From contig VZDJ01007747.1 in the NCBI GenBank assembly GCA_008694505.1, positions 14,226,059 through 14,290,058 of the forward strand: DNA of 64,000 bases. Reading direction: 5' to 3'. The notes under the pieces were generated by a model, which was not told the DNA's origin, did no database searches, and saw nothing but the letters and a program-made list of their open reading frames with translations. A program made the translations under genes and the position numbers. Source of the stretch: Cyanoderma ruficeps (Eukaryota; Chordata; Aves; Passeriformes; Timaliidae). How positions within the stretch are numbered: the first letter of the stretch is position 1; each line of letters opens with the position of its first letter. Positions 1 through 13,389 of the stretch are shown in pieces.

Positions 1-2700
1 TGTAATTCCTTAGATATTAGACAGTTAGAATGAAATTACATAAATCCTTTTATAAAGGTGCTGTTCGTGGAAGTATCTGTTTCCTAAAGAAATGAGGTTG
101 CAAGTTTTTAGATGCCTGTTCCTTAGTACCCAGTAACATTACTATCTCAGAAACTTATGCAGGCTTAATCTGAGCTCTTTGACAGGCGTGATTACTATCT
201 TAACTCGATACAATAGAAACAGGTGAATACATAATTTTGTCTAACACTTCCTGGGACATATTTCTCAAACTATAGCATGCTAAAGTATTAGACCAAGGTC
301 TTGGAAAACGGACCCAAATTATTCCTTAGGAAAAAATTAGCCTTCTGTGTCCAATACCTATTTCAGAAATTCCTCTCTTAGTTACTGCCTGACTCTGGAG
401 GGGCCTTGACTCCAAATACCCTGGAGGTTTTAACATAAAAGAACAACAGCCTATATTTCTTTGCATAAAAAAATGCCTTGATCTTGGCAACTGAGTAATG
501 TTACCTAGCTAATTCCTAGGTATTTTTAGGGATCCTGTGGTTTTTGTCCAAGGCCAAGAGGCAATCAGTCCAACAGAGCTTCTTGGGTAACGCCTTCCTT
601 CTTAAAGAATACTTCAGATACTAGATGTTACATACTATTTCTGGATTGAGATGCATAATTAGGAATTCTTCATCTCCTCCTAAAATTATGTGCCTTGCAG
701 AATAGAATTCAAGGTTCCTTGGGAAAGCAAAATGGCAAAAAAACCCCACCAACCTTAAATTTCTTGCCTCAAAACAAAAACAGTACAGCTGGAAAAATAA
801 AATAGGCTATGCATTTACCACTCTTGTTTTTCTATGAAATAACCATGTTAAAGTACTGCATGTCAGCACCTTTACATTCCCTGTTTCCTGCCTCTCCCTG
901 AGGCAATTCCCCTGAATAAACAGACACACTTTTTTCTTAACAGAACATGCATTAAACAGAAGAGGAGTGTATCTTCCTGAAATAGTACTGCAAAGGAAAA
1001 AAAAAAAAAAAAAAAAAAAAAGACTGTCCTCTTGTCCTCTTCCTCAATTCCTCAATTTTGGGGAAAAAAATGGCTGCTAGGCTCAAGTATTAAAGATGTT
1101 TGAAGGAGGTACTTCATTATATTCCTATGCTCTGAGATTTTAGGCCTCAGACATTTTAAACAGCTTGTCTTAGATATTGTGCATTCTCTGTCTATAAATA
1201 CCTGCACATAGACCCCTAAATGACCCCCAACCCTGTCTGTCTTGTGCTTTAAGAATCAAACCTGGACATTCTGCATCAAAAGCTTTCTTTTAAGGAGGCC
1301 TGAATTCCACATTGCAGACCAGTTGACTAAATATTAACTATACATTATTTAACTTAGAGCTTATTCAGCTTTATGCAGCTTTCTTAGTCTCTTCTGGCTT
1401 TTTTGTTGATCAATGATCCTTGTGAGAATATGAGAAAGATTTTTTCATCACTAGTAGTAAGAACCCTGTCTGCTGCAGGAAATTTTGGCAGGCAAACCTA
1501 CCTTCTATAGGGATTGCAAAATCTTACTGGCTTCACTTACATGACAATGACCTTTTGTTATTCTCGTGCTTTGTAAACCTCTCTGTCATAGTTATTTTCA
1601 GTAGTTCTTTGCCCTTCTGTTTCTGTTGTCACCCAACTACATTCATGTTGGCGTACAGAACTCAAGTTATTTTCTGCCCATATGGTCTCAGTGAGTTAAT
1701 CCATTTCTAGATTGTTGTACGTCAGTGCTGAGAACTCCTAAATATTTTCTTGTAAATTTCCATCTGGAAGTCAACATCTCACCTCCTGTCTTTCCAATAT
1801 CTTTTTGTAGCAATTGCATAGATTTCTTAGGGCACATGGAAAATTGAAATTTCCCCATTTTAAATTCTGTTTCTTTTGCTTTTTCTCTTTCTGCAGCACT
1901 GGCAGCTACTGCATTATTGTCCCAGACATTTATTTTTGAGTTGCATTGTGTTAATTAATAATCATTAATATTTCAAAATAGTAAAAAAATAAGGTCTTCA
2001 GCTGTATTTTCCTTTAAAATTTGTTTTTCTTATTGGTAGACGTTGGATGTTTGAGAGGAAAAACCTGCACATAGGAATCTATGTTTGTTTCACAAATGTA
2101 AACATTTATCATTTATAAATCATACTGGGTCTTCACAGTTTAGTCTCCCTTGGTTTTCATAGAAATATTTTAATAATTTTCTTATTTAAACAAAGTAAGT
2201 ATTTTCTAATATTTCAGTAACTTATCATTATCTTAATTTGTGATGCCAAAGAATCAAACAGTTCTACTTTCCCCCTTTAAATAAATTTGTCAGAATTCAT
2301 CATCTCTAAATTGGAGTACTGCTCTTTTCAAGGATTCCAAAACATAATGCAACTTTGTTAAAGGTCTTTGTGACTGAATGCATTAAGCATAGCCCTTTAA
2401 ATGTTTTTTTGGTTGTTCTCACTTTAATTTATTAATTGCCTTTCTCTTTCTCATTTATAATACATTAATTTTTAAATACAGATAGGCATTTTTTTCTTAT
2501 CCAAATCAAGAAATTGTAAGAATATATCTGTGGGAGTTATTCATAATAATAGAGATTAATCTACAATTTTATTTGCTTTTTGGCATTCAAAAATTAATTA
2601 AATGTGTTTACATAGATATCTTTTTTTAAAATTTCTTTTCATTGTTTAGATTTCCAGTATTCTAACACTTAGAAATAGTGCAAGGGTAGAGTTAATGCAT
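1..2700. other. Unique AT-rich DNA, no gene seen
   Basis: No open frame above about 60 codons, no recognisable repeat family and no RNA gene signature were seen on either strand. The only notable structure is an uninterrupted run of 25 A at 997-1021. The composition is AT-rich with scattered pyrimidine tracts, as in avian macrochromosome intergenic or intronic DNA. Confidence 0.6.
997..1021. repeat. Poly(A) homopolymer, 25 bases
   Basis: An uninterrupted A run is visible directly. No recognisable retroposon body adjoins it on the 5' side, so it is annotated as a simple repeat, not as the tail of an element. Confidence 0.9.
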
Positions 2701-5700
2701 CAAACCTTATCATTTGCAGATTATGGCTATAAAACCAAAACAGCTAACTCAGGAGAGTGACTGCTTTGCTTCTTTTGTCACCAGAGAAGTGTCGTGTTGC
2801 CAACAGCAGCAGTTTCTGTTGTGCTGTGCAGGTGTGCCATTGTGTGACAGTGTTCACCGCTCGCACTGCAATGGGAAAGCCCCCTGTCCACAAAGTGCCT
2901 CCTTTTCCCTTCCTCAATCCCTACCCCATGCCCCAAATTTATCAGCGGCTAATTAAAACTCTGTAGATATCTTTAAGAATTTTCTTAAGCCCAGCAAAAG
3001 CTGAAGTTAAAACAAAGATTTCTTATATCCTTCTGATCTGTGGATGATATACCAACCTTTAAAATCTGTTAGCAATCAGGACAACCTGAATTATCTGCAG
3101 CCTGCCATAAATTATCCTGTGAGATCCACAGCAGGATGAGTACTGGAGAAATACATAGATCACAATTGCTCTTATCCATGTTCCTTAGACACAGAGGAAG
3201 GTTTTTAGCTTTCAGAAACTTTAGTAAACCCCGTAATTTTAAGGTTTATTTTAAATTATTCTCATAACACAAACCAGTTGTAGATAATGATTAAATTTAT
3301 ACTCTACACGTTATAAATTGTAAGGACATGATTCCACAAAAGTACATTTTGAGGGTTTTTCAAGATGTTTCTGTGAATTTTTTTCTTGCATGTCAGACGT
3401 CTATTCTACATAATTTTACAAAAGCAAACTAAATTTAAGCTGAAATATGTCAAGGTATTGGGCATTGCATATCAAGTCACAACATATCTACCTATTGTTT
3501 GCTATTACTATGAAGTCCAGTTTAGAAATTTATCATTTCCTTATGAAAATAAACTCTTCTAGGTATATTTATGGCTTTGCATCAAAGTCCTTAACAGAAG
3601 ATAAGGTGAACTGCATGTTATTTTCTAAGTGAGCTGAAAAAATAAGCAGCAAACATCAAAAAAGTATTTATATGTCACAAAGTGTAGTCAATATGATTTA
3701 GAATATAAACTTGACACTTTTATTTTCGACAGTTCTAACAAGTACTTTCACTGTGGTAAAGCATAAGCCTCTGAGGGTAATACAGAAATTTCAGAAAGCA
3801 GGTGCAAAGGAAGATGCACCAGGCATTTTTAGAGGAAGTTTGCATCTTTCAGGAATGTCTACTAAAAAGAAAAAGAATATGGCAGCTATGACAAGTTCAG
3901 TAAATAGGACAACCTAACAGGCAATGATACTGGATAAAATTAGCACTTAGAAAAGAGAGGGACCAGGGTTTCTGCTGGATGACTGAAAATAACATGTAGA
4001 TGGCTCAGCCTGTGGTCTTTCCCAGAATATGCATTACTATGTCTTTGCTCCATTTCTCTTTTTAAAATACCACCTTCCCTTCCATTTCCTTCCGCCAGCA
4101 CAGTAATGAACTATTTGTAGATGCTGTGCAAGATACTTCTGCTACAGCACTATGAAGTTGCTAAGATCTAAATCATTTCAGTGATGAATAGAAATGTTAT
4201 TTAGTATTATTGTAAAATCTTATCATTCTGTCAACAAAGAAAAAAAACAAGAATGTGCCACAAAGCCATATTTTCAACTGTGTTTCCTGGTATTAAGTCT
4301 AAATTGATGAATCAGTGATGGATGGAAATATAATCCTTATGTGTAATGCTCAAAATTTAATTAATAACCACCACCAAAAAAACTAAAATCAGAAGCATAA
4401 ATGATTTCCAAAGAATGGGGGGAGAAAAGGGCTTTTTTTCATAGAAAGGAGTGTGAATACTAGAATTCTGGTTATCACCTCAGGAAACTACCTGTACACT
4501 GTACTAGGTACAACTTGATGTCAAATATTGCAGGAACATGGGCAATAAGCATTCCATGTTCTTTTCCACCTTGTTCTGTGTTTTCTCCCACATCCTGGTG
4601 TAACAACATCCACATGTTGTTACATGTGCATCTCCTGTTTAAATGTACACACGATGGATGTTATAAATGTTGCCTTCTCTAGTGCAAAATAAGAGCTTTA
4701 TGGACAGTTGCAAGCCATATGTTCTCAAATAAAAATCTTTTCCAGACGAGCTAGTGAAGCCAGTTTGACTTTTTTTTCAAAATTGTAGCTGCCAAATTTT
4801 GCATGGTATTTATCATTCATTTTTGTCATATCTCTATTTCATATGAATACTAGCAATATTATCTTTGAGCAGTGCAAAAATTAATTCTGATTCCTGCTTT
4901 CTAAGCATTTTTTATTATAGGTAAATGACATTTGTAAAAGGTTATCTTTACCTTTTATATTTTATTACATTTGGATCAAATGAAGATGTAAATATATTTA
5001 ATGCACAATAACTTATAAATATGAAGATCTAGATTTCTTGAATAAGTAGAGTAGCACTTTGGAATCAATAATTTCCCATAATTTAAAGAAATCTGGTTTA
5101 GGGGACAACCGTTTACTGCTATCCTTACTTCATTCAATGACCTGGACTATGTCTTCTGCTTGCTAAGTTTTGCTTATTAGAAGGGGGTTTGTGGTGTTTT
5201 GGTTATTTCACAAAGAATTAGGCAGAAAAATCACCAGTTTCTTTATCATAATCTGGTAGAGAGCTGTCAGGTGACCATATCTTTTGTTAATTGGTTTTGA
5301 CTGTGTATTTGCTTATTTTATGTGCATGCAGTCACTAGAATGCTACATAGGCATGCAAAGTTCAAGCCCCAAAATAACTTTGCAGAGTTAAGGGCTAGGC
5401 AATGGAAAATTCCATTTCCATTGCTCCAAGAGAAACTGTGCTGTGTAGCAAAATTGTATTCTGGTGGGCAGAATCACGCGTGCTCTAGTGGAATTGTTGT
5501 TACAAAGGAAGAGTATCCAACAGCGTGATTTGCATCATGCTGTGTGAGCCGCCTACACTTTTCAGCAGTTGGTTCTGTGTCTGTAATTTATTGCTCTAGA
5601 AACCATTATCATAATACAAGAAATGCTGCAGCAAGTGTGGAGGAAAGAACACATCACAGTCAGACTGTAATGACTATTTAGACTATTTAAACTCACTCAG

Positions 5701-8700
5701 CTTGTTTTACATCAAAAAAACAAGTCCTTTTCAATTACCTATTTTAAGCATTTTACGTGGCTTTCTGGTCTCATAGTGATTGAGCTTAAATACACTATTA
5801 CACATTTTTAAGATAGTTTATGATCATAACTATCCAAAAATGCAAGACTAAATCTAAAATGGTAAAATCAAAAATTTCCATCTTGAAGAAAAATGATAAA
5901 AGATGTCCTATTTCCTGCATAAGAAAATGGTCTTATCCTCACATAAATACTCCACGGTGTATGAAAAAAACTGATGAAATCTCTCTGTACATCACAGCTG
6001 TAAGATTATTTATCTTTTTGAAAACAAGGATGTTTAATATAGAAACATTATGGACTTCTTCATTAGGTGGGGGGACATAGTCAGGGTAGAGTTTTGCAGC
6101 TCAGCTTTTTAGTTAATGTAAGTATTATGGTGGGGAGGGCCAGTATAAGAAAGAAATGGTGCCTGAGGCTGCTAAGAGTCCTTCAGTGGACCAAACCGGG
6201 ACTTCCAGCTGGGGGTCCAATTTCACCTTTTCAGTCTTGATTTAACCACAGGACATGGCCCATAATTTTTGTCCTCTGGAATTTTTATCCTATGTCTTTC
6301 AGCACATCGCTTGCTTTTGTGTTTCTACTGTCCTGAAAAATGAGAGCAATTTTTGTCAAGATTATTGGCCTTTTATCTTCTGCAGGATAAAACCAATTTT
6401 TGTAACTGCATACTTCTTCCTCAGGCATCCAAATTCTTGTTTTGACAGGAGGAAATTACTGTAAACATTGACGTAATGTTCTGATTTCATTCCATGTCCT
6501 TCATTTCTTCTGACTCAATTCTCTCCCCTCTCTATTTTGCATCTTCTTTCTTAATTGTCTAAAATGTGTAATCTAGAGTAGAGGCGACAAAAAGGTTTTG
6601 ATTCTAGAATCCTTTAAGCCTCTTTTGTTGTAGATTTCTATACTGCCCTTTCCACAAAGTTTTCTCTTCTGCCTGTCACTCACTGCCTCCACTCCAATGA
6701 ACATTCCTTTTCTCTTTTGGCAGAGCTCATTTACAAATCCTAAATGTTCCTCTCTGACAGTTTACCTCTTTGTCTCTTTTATTACTGTTGTTCTTCATTC
6801 CCAGAGCTCTTTTCTGTCACATCCTTTGCTTCTAGCCTGTTACTACCTTTCCTTAAGCTATTTCTGCATTTCATTCATATTTAATGTTTCCACAGTTCTA
6901 ACATCAGTATAGTCACTTCCTTAACCTCCCAGCATAAGTAATTTCTTCTGCCTGAAATGCTGTCTTTTTGAAACCACCTATTGCTTTGCTACCATATGCC
7001 TATCCTTTTCTTGGGTATGTTAAGCAGCCAATGTACATTTGCTTCCTTATCCTTTACATGCCATGTGAATTTATAAAAATCTTCGTGATTTTTTAGCATT
7101 CAGTACAAAAAACTGAATAGGTACAGAGAAGCATGATGTACCACACAGAATGGTACTATAAAGAAAACCAGTATGGGGGATAACCACATGTTCCTTAGGA
7201 TGCTGCTTTGGATAATCTTTCCTGGTCTGTTTACAATGAAACAACACACAGCAATGTCATAGATAGGAAGGAATAATTGCTAGCACCAAACCTGATTTAA
7301 TTTTCCCTGATATAGTCCAATGGAAACAAAATGCTTAAATGCTAAAGCATTTTCACCAACTCAGTAAGAGTTCTCTCTTCCGAAGAACAGATACAGTCAT
7401 CAAGGGACTGACCAACTAGAAACATCAAGGGCAAAATTGTATTTTCATCCTCTCTTTTATTTGGTGCTTTGTTTATCTCGGAGTAGTTGTTGGGCTTTTT
7501 CCCCACAGATTTATTTGTTCTGGAAAAAAACTCTCACTGAATAATCTATTTTCAATCCTTGAGTGCATATATGGAATTCAATGTACTTTAGCCCAAGTTT
7601 GAAATACGTGTATATTCATTTTCATTGAAGTATACAGGTATACTAATAGCTTTTAGTTTTCTGATACAGTGTGGGGTATCTGAGTTGTTATTATCTAACC
7701 TGAGAAGAAATCCATAAAATTACTTAGGGATGTGTTGTATTCCTTAACAATGCCTGATTTCATAAGAAGCATTTTTACTTTGAGCAGAGTAAAATTAAGC
7801 AGCAGTTATGCCAAATTTTCCAGAACCATTGGAAAAGTTTGAGAAACTATAAATAATAAAACAGTAATAAAATTGTTGACATTATCTATAATTAAAGGGA
7901 TTAACAGCCTACATATTTATATTGGTTTGGTTTGATTTGGCTTGTTTTTTTTGCCAAAGCATTTGCTACTTATTTAGGAAATTGCAACTAATCGTAATAC
8001 AGCGCAATAGTGCTAAGATATTTTTATGACCCTAGAGATCTGGGGATTTTCTACTCTGTATACAATTTTTTTAAACGCTCTCATAGTTTATTTTTTGTTT
8101 TTCTTAAAATGTATCACTGGAAATGTTTTCTTTCCTTCTTTAAACCACTTACATATGCTCCATAAACAGGTGCAACAGACAAGCCTGTAATTTTTCCAAA
8201 CTCTTGTTCAGTCAAATGCATTCCTTGAGCAGAGATGGGCTATTGCATTTCTCTGAGTTAAATTATTAAAATCTTATTTATATGAACTTGTTAAAATTAG
8301 AAGACTTGGTTTTCAGCAGTGACACCTAGCGTAGGATTCTTTGGAGTTTTACTTCTCTCTCTCCACACCAGGGAAAACACTTTTTACTTCTGCAGTGTGA
8401 TCAAGTAAGAACCTAGGTATTTCATATCAGAATTAGCAAGAAGTTCACATTTTGTTAGAGCTGCTAAAGTGTAAAAACATCTGCACAGATCTAGCCTTTA
8501 CTAGTCACTTTCTTAAACTGTTCTGAGTCAACCCATGAACTTTTCTTCCACATCAAAGCTTATTTCCAACTGGGCATTAAAATCAGCTTAAGCCATAACT
8601 GATCCTGCCTGATGAGGGGCACCATCTGCACCATTTCTAGTACTTTACTGACCTTCTTTAATTTTTTTTTTTTATCAGCAATTTATGAATGTATGTGATA

Positions 8701-10891
8701 TGAAATACAAGGATTTTAAATTCTCCCTGCCACCCCCACCCTCACCTTTTACAGTCTACAGATAATAAAGTGTGACTGTGTAACAATATAATTGCCTATT
8801 GTTGCTACATCTGTTGCAAGTAAAAGTATTTTTTATCACCTAGTCCACAGTATTTTATAAATCTGATCAATTTATTCTGTTACCTCGGAATGTTTTCTGT
8901 GTTTTGCCTTACTATTTTTTTCCTTCCTTTCATGACTTACATGAGTTCAGCTGCTCTTCCCTCTTGGACATGACTTTGACTCAGTGTCTGTGCTGCAACT
9001 GCAGACATATCTTCGGAACACTGCCAACACCTTCTCTCCATTTACACAGCCTTTGCTGCTTAACCTTTAGTGCAAAACACCGTATAGAGCTTATGAACAT
9101 GAGGGAATAATGCCCTCAGATATCCCTGTGCCTAAGATCAACAGGTGGCTTTAGAGCTGTAGTGTGGTGCAGGAGGTAGAGCCCTACTGTGCCTGCTATC
9201 AGTGCTGAGAAGGGCTTTCCTTCTCTTTTGAAGGGAGCTGACTTGCAGCAATCTGTGTTCACAGTTCTGCTTGAGATGCGAAATGCTGTGTAGTATAGTG
9301 CTGCTGTTTAATGAATTAATCAATGAGTCAGAAACCAAAACAAACCTGTAGTCCCATTCAGAAGTTGCTGTGAGGATGAAAACAGTTTGCAAAGAAGTAA
9401 ATGCCAAATGTATTTCTAATTTAAAGTGACTCACAATTTTCAGGTGGATTATCACTTTAATGACAAAACAGTATCATGATACAAGGCTACAGAAGCTTCT
9501 GTGTCCAACATAATCAAAATATTTTTGTCTCTACTCATAAATTTATTTGCATATGTTTATCCTTGTTTGCTCACTGATGCTTTTTATAATCCATTTAATG
9601 ATAATCAATAATAAACACTCTTTGAAAATTACAATCTCAGAACAGGTCATCTGACTTTTGGCTGACCCTGAAATGACTGACAAGTGACAGCAAAACTTGT
9701 GTTTCTAGATCTAGCAGATCAACATTCTGTTGACAGAAAGTGTCAAATACATGAGCTTTAAAGAATGTCCTTTAAATTTATTTATGAATCTAATGTAATG
9801 TGACAGTACCTTTTATGATACACCCCTTTGATGGTGTAAGTTTATCTATGACTAAGAATTATGTTAATTTCACTGTGCTGTCACTGTCTTTATTATTTTA
9901 TTTATTTTTTTCTTTTGGTAGGAATTTTTTAAACCATCTTAATAATGACCAGCATAAAATAATTGGAAAATAATTACCTGTATCTACAGACATAATTTTT
10001 GTGTCCAAGGACTAATAATTGCTATGTTATTACATAGCCTCTCTGTATCTCTCCTCACCTTGTGAACCATGCTATTATGGTTAGTTTTTATAATGCAGTC
10101 ATGTTTAGTGATCACTGCAAGTTTCACAGCTCTTCTGCAGTGTGAGTTCTCCAAAATCAAAGACAGCCCATGTACCAGAGCTTAACGCACATGCTAACCC
10201 CACATCTGACAGGCAGAGACAGTGAACAGAGCAGAGAGAAAACCTAATGAAAATACCACCTCATTTTATTATTCCAACAGAATGTGACCAGTTGCCGCCT
10301 TGCTTGTTATCTTCTGGTAATTTTCCAGAAACATTACAATAAGTGGTTTTGGTTTACAATAAGCTCTTTATTTACTATTGAGCAATGACCACATGGCTTT
10401 TTCTCTGAGGTTGTTTTGTATAGGGAGTTCACTGGAAGCAAAGATACAAATGATTAAATTAAAATGATCAAACAGATAGTAAAATGTGTAAATAAGTTAA
10501 AAACTAAAAGCCAAAACTGAATTTTTAGTTAACACCAGAAATAAGGAATTGTGATGTGGATGGTATGATGAAACAGGTCTTACTAATGGAGTTTCGATTG
10601 ACTGAAGTTGCTCAGCAAATAGGGGATTGCAGCTGGAGAAGAACTGAGAAATTAGAACAGACAGATGAGAAACATCATATGAAAAATAAGACAGGAGAGA
10701 AAAATAAGAGAAATAGGAGAGAGGAAGAGAAAAATAAAAGTTCCTTCATTTGTGGGAAGATATCTAAAGTATGTAGAGTAAAAGGAAGTACTACTCCTGT
10801 GAAATGTGGACATGTTAACAGTGCAAAAGACAGAAGTGACTGCCTGCTTTAGTCTCTACCAGGTTCAGAAGAGAAAAACGTGGGGTTTTTT
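2701..10891. other. Unique AT-rich DNA, no gene seen
   Basis: About 8 kb without a recognisable exon or repeat family. A somewhat more GC-rich patch at about 2780-2920 has short open frames of 69-80 codons in two overlapping plus-strand frames. They share no known motif and lack credible splice or start context. A pyrimidine-rich stretch lies at about 6480-6960. Nothing else stands out. Confidence 0.55.
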
Positions 10892-10985
10892 AGATTATAG
10901 GATAATTTATGTGGAAAGGGATGTTGGAAGTCCTTACTCCAACCTCCAGATTGAACCAGGGTCAGACATGATTTCAGAGGGGTTT
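10892..10985 (-). mobile_element. CR1 LINE 3'-tip fragment
   Basis: Read on the minus strand this is the 3'-untranslated tip of a Chicken Repeat 1 (CR1) non-LTR retrotransposon. On the plus strand the order is diagnostic: an ATAGGATAATTTATGTGGAA-type start (reverse of the CR1 3' terminus), then GGGATGTTGGAAGTCC, then CTCCAACCTCC, then a CAGGGTCAGA-like segment. CR1 copies are normally 5'-truncated by incomplete reverse transcription, and this copy keeps only about 95 bases with no coding part. The divergence from the familiar avian consensus suggests moderate age. Subfamily cannot be set by eye. Confidence 0.8.
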
Positions 10986-11391
10986 TTTTAATGATTCACA
11001 GAGAAACTATTTATAAAATAGTTTATAATAATATAACATCAGGGCATGAGACCTAGTACTAATATTTTCACGGTTTTCAGAATCTATAGCAACACGTATG
11101 TGGTGTTCTTCAGGGTATGTGTGCATGTGACAACTAGCAAACATTATACTGATCATTTTATCATTATATTTTTGTATAAATGACACAGGATTGCACAAGC
11201 AACTTCTTTAAGTCAGACTGCATGGTAGTGTTTCAAAGTATTCAAGGTTCCTGAGCTCCAAAAACAGACAAGGCATCAGAGTCTGACTGTCTCCTGCTCA
11301 GCAGCTGTAAAGGAACTAGGAAGTGGCATGTCATATCCTGTTCTCTGCCTTCCTTCTGTGTCTGCTTAATGTCTAAAAGGTGTTAGATTGA

Positions 11392-11396
11392 CTACC
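11392..11396. repeat. Target-site duplication, left copy
   Basis: CTACC immediately precedes the 5'-TGTCTTGG terminus of the LTR. The same five bases follow its CA terminus at 12100-12104. A matching duplication at both ends is what retroviral integrase leaves. Confidence 0.8.
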
Positions 11397-12099
11397 TGTC
11401 TTGGTTTAGAAAGACAGGTATCTGCCAGGGAAACTGGGGTTCCCCTTAGAATAGAGGATGTAAACCCCTCACCCCCCGCCAAGTTCTAATTTTGCAATTA
11501 ATGGCTCTCAGGCAACGATTTGGGAGTAGGAATAACAGCTTTTTACTAAGAATATAAGAATACAAATGTGGTAGAAAAGAAAAAGGAAAAAAAACAAAAC
11601 AAAACAAAACCAAACCACCCCACCAAACCAGCAAACCAACAAACAACAATTTTGAAAAGTCCTGACAGGGTCAAAGCTACAACCTTGTTAGTCAGGGTGT
11701 GGAAAGCAGTCCAAAAGTGAGTCCTCCTGGAATGGCAGGTACAGCTCCGCTGAGGCAGAAAATGATCCAGTAGCAGAAAAGAAAAGGGGTCCTGAGGTGG
11801 TGAGAAGGGTCCAGCCTTCCTCCCGTAATCGGATGAAGCAAGACACTGTGCTGGTTTAAAGTCCCAGCTTTATCCAGGTGAGAATGGCTGGCTCCTCCCA
11901 CGGGGTGGAGCATCACACAATAGGAACGCTAGGATGTAGGTATGTGTTGGGAAGGGGACACGGCTAGAGAAGACTGTTAATGGCCCATTAAAGATAAGAA
12001 CAATGCTCTACCTGATACTGACCGTTGGCCCATTATCAAAAGGCACCCGCCCCCAACTGTTTTCAGCAGATGAAATTGAATAGACTATAACCCAGGACA
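11397..12099 (-). mobile_element. Solo LTR of a songbird endogenous retrovirus
   Basis: A 703-bp element bounded by TG...CA. Its termini form an inverted repeat: TGTCTTGG at the left, and the complement of CCAGGACA (TGTCCTGG) at the right. It is flanked by an exact 5-bp duplication (CTACC). The sequence order (AGACAGGTATCTGCC, then GGCTCTCAGGCAA, GTCAGGGTGT, GGCTCCTCCCAC, GGGTGGAGCATC) is one I recognise as a common songbird LTR type. Orientation is inferred as minus: on that strand a TATA-like GGATAAAG lies near 11876-11869, and an AGTAAA polyadenylation-like hexamer lies at 11547-11542, about 145 bases before the element's 3' end. No gag, pol or env sequence adjoins it, so this is a solo LTR left by recombination between two LTRs. 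A CAAAA-type simple repeat (about 11575-11650) has expanded inside it. The exact family name would need a repeat library. Confidence 0.88.
11575..11650. repeat. A-rich (CAAAA)n-like simple repeat inside the LTR
   Basis: A-rich tract of AAAAC/AAACC-type units with interruptions (ACAAAACAAAACAAAACC, then CCACCCCACC). It lies within the minus-strand solo LTR and is probably a lineage-specific expansion. Confidence 0.8.
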
Positions 12100-12104
12100 C
12101 TACC
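12100..12104. repeat. Target-site duplication, right copy
   Basis: CTACC directly follows the GGACA terminus of the LTR and matches 11392-11396 exactly. If the final A of the LTR is counted with the duplication, the match becomes 6 bp (ACTACC), so 5 versus 6 bp cannot be told apart from the sequence alone. Confidence 0.8.
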
Positions 12105-13100
12105 AAGCAAGAGATGGTGAGAAAGCGCTGGGAATATGGAAAGTTCAAGAAAAAAATAATGAAGCATGCTGGTCAAAGCAAGTCAGAGTCAGATGGCAAA
12201 GTTCAAGGGGACAACAAGGTGTTGGTCACTGCGGTAGGAATTGGCCCCAGACAGTTGCAAACCGGCTATTGCCATGGTTTTCTGTGTATATCATAGGATG
12301 TGGAAAAGAAATACTTTCAACAGGAGTTTTAAGAATGAAATGGTATCGTCATAGTAAATTAAGCCTCCTACTGAGACCTAAAGCTTTTTTTGCAATAAAT
12401 AACCACATTTAAGGAGTAATCCGATAACTTTCAATTGCTGCAACACTAACAGTCTTTGGTTATATCCCATTTATTAGAGTAATCACCCAGCAGAATCACA
12501 AAAAGGTTTGGTTTTTTGGCCTTTAGCTCTGACTTAGAATATCCTATGAACTTCTTTGCACTTCTATGTATCTTATCTTTCCCAGGTTCAAAACAGAGTG
12601 ATAGTTCTTTACTGACTGATAAACACTTGTAAGGTTCATTACTGTTTGTCAGATGGTTTTGATGATAATCAACATAATTCGCAGAATCAAAAATCATATG
12701 AAAATTTAAAATTATGCAGTCTTTGCTTGGAGGGGATGCTTGGCAAAATGAAGCCTGTCCGTTCTACATGGCACTGGTATCCTATTACTGTACGTATTTA
12801 AGTACAAAATGATAAAATTTAAACAGTTTCTAAGTGATTGATTAACACTTCTGAAAAGAAAAATAGTTCTTCTTTTAAGTAATGACTGAAAATCTCTTAA
12901 ATCCAAGAACAATTCACTTCAAATGTCATGGTATAAAAGTACAAGCTGAATAAATTTAGCTAAAAATGATATTTTCAGTTGAAAGTCTACATGGTTTGCT
13001 GTTGCTGATGAAAACAAACTGCTTTTGTTGTGAATAGCAGTCAATAACAATGAACTTCTTTGCTCTATTTGCTAGTTTTCTTTTGAGTGTTTTGCATCTG

Positions 13101-13159
13101 GGGTTTGTGCTTTGGTTTTGATTTTGGTTTTTTGTTGTTTTGTTTGGGTTTTTTTTTTA
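13101..13159. repeat. T/G-rich low-complexity tract
   Basis: Consists of TTTTGG, TTTGTT and T-run units, ending in a T run at about 13150-13158. It resembles a decayed (TTTTGG)n simple repeat. A short minus-strand frame across it is lysine-rich purely because of this composition. Confidence 0.75.
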
Positions 13160-13389
13160 ATAGGCGTGCAGGGATCTTTATTTTATGGCCTGCATATAAT
13201 AAAGCCATACACCAAATTACCACCACTGACCATATAAAATATATTGTGTTCATGTGATAGTGCAGTTCGGGATGGGAGACAACTAAAATAAAATAACAAC
13301 ATAAAATCCAAAGAATTCTGAAAGATTAATTTTTCTTGATGCTCAAAGAGGGCTACATAATATTTTTCTGCCATTGAGGCATATTTGAG

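Noticed and set aside
11004..11024. 9-bp hairpin AAACTATTT / AAATAGTTT
   Set aside because: AT-rich and short, so expected by chance in this composition.
11446..11916. Minus-strand open frames of 67 and 74 codons inside the solo LTR
   Set aside because: They lie in non-coding LTR sequence, and one runs through the simple repeat. They have no retroviral protein similarity.
12455..12480. TCTTTGGTTATAT, similar to the 5' part of microRNA miR-9
   Set aside because: The match stops after about 11 bases and no complementary arm follows at the required distance.
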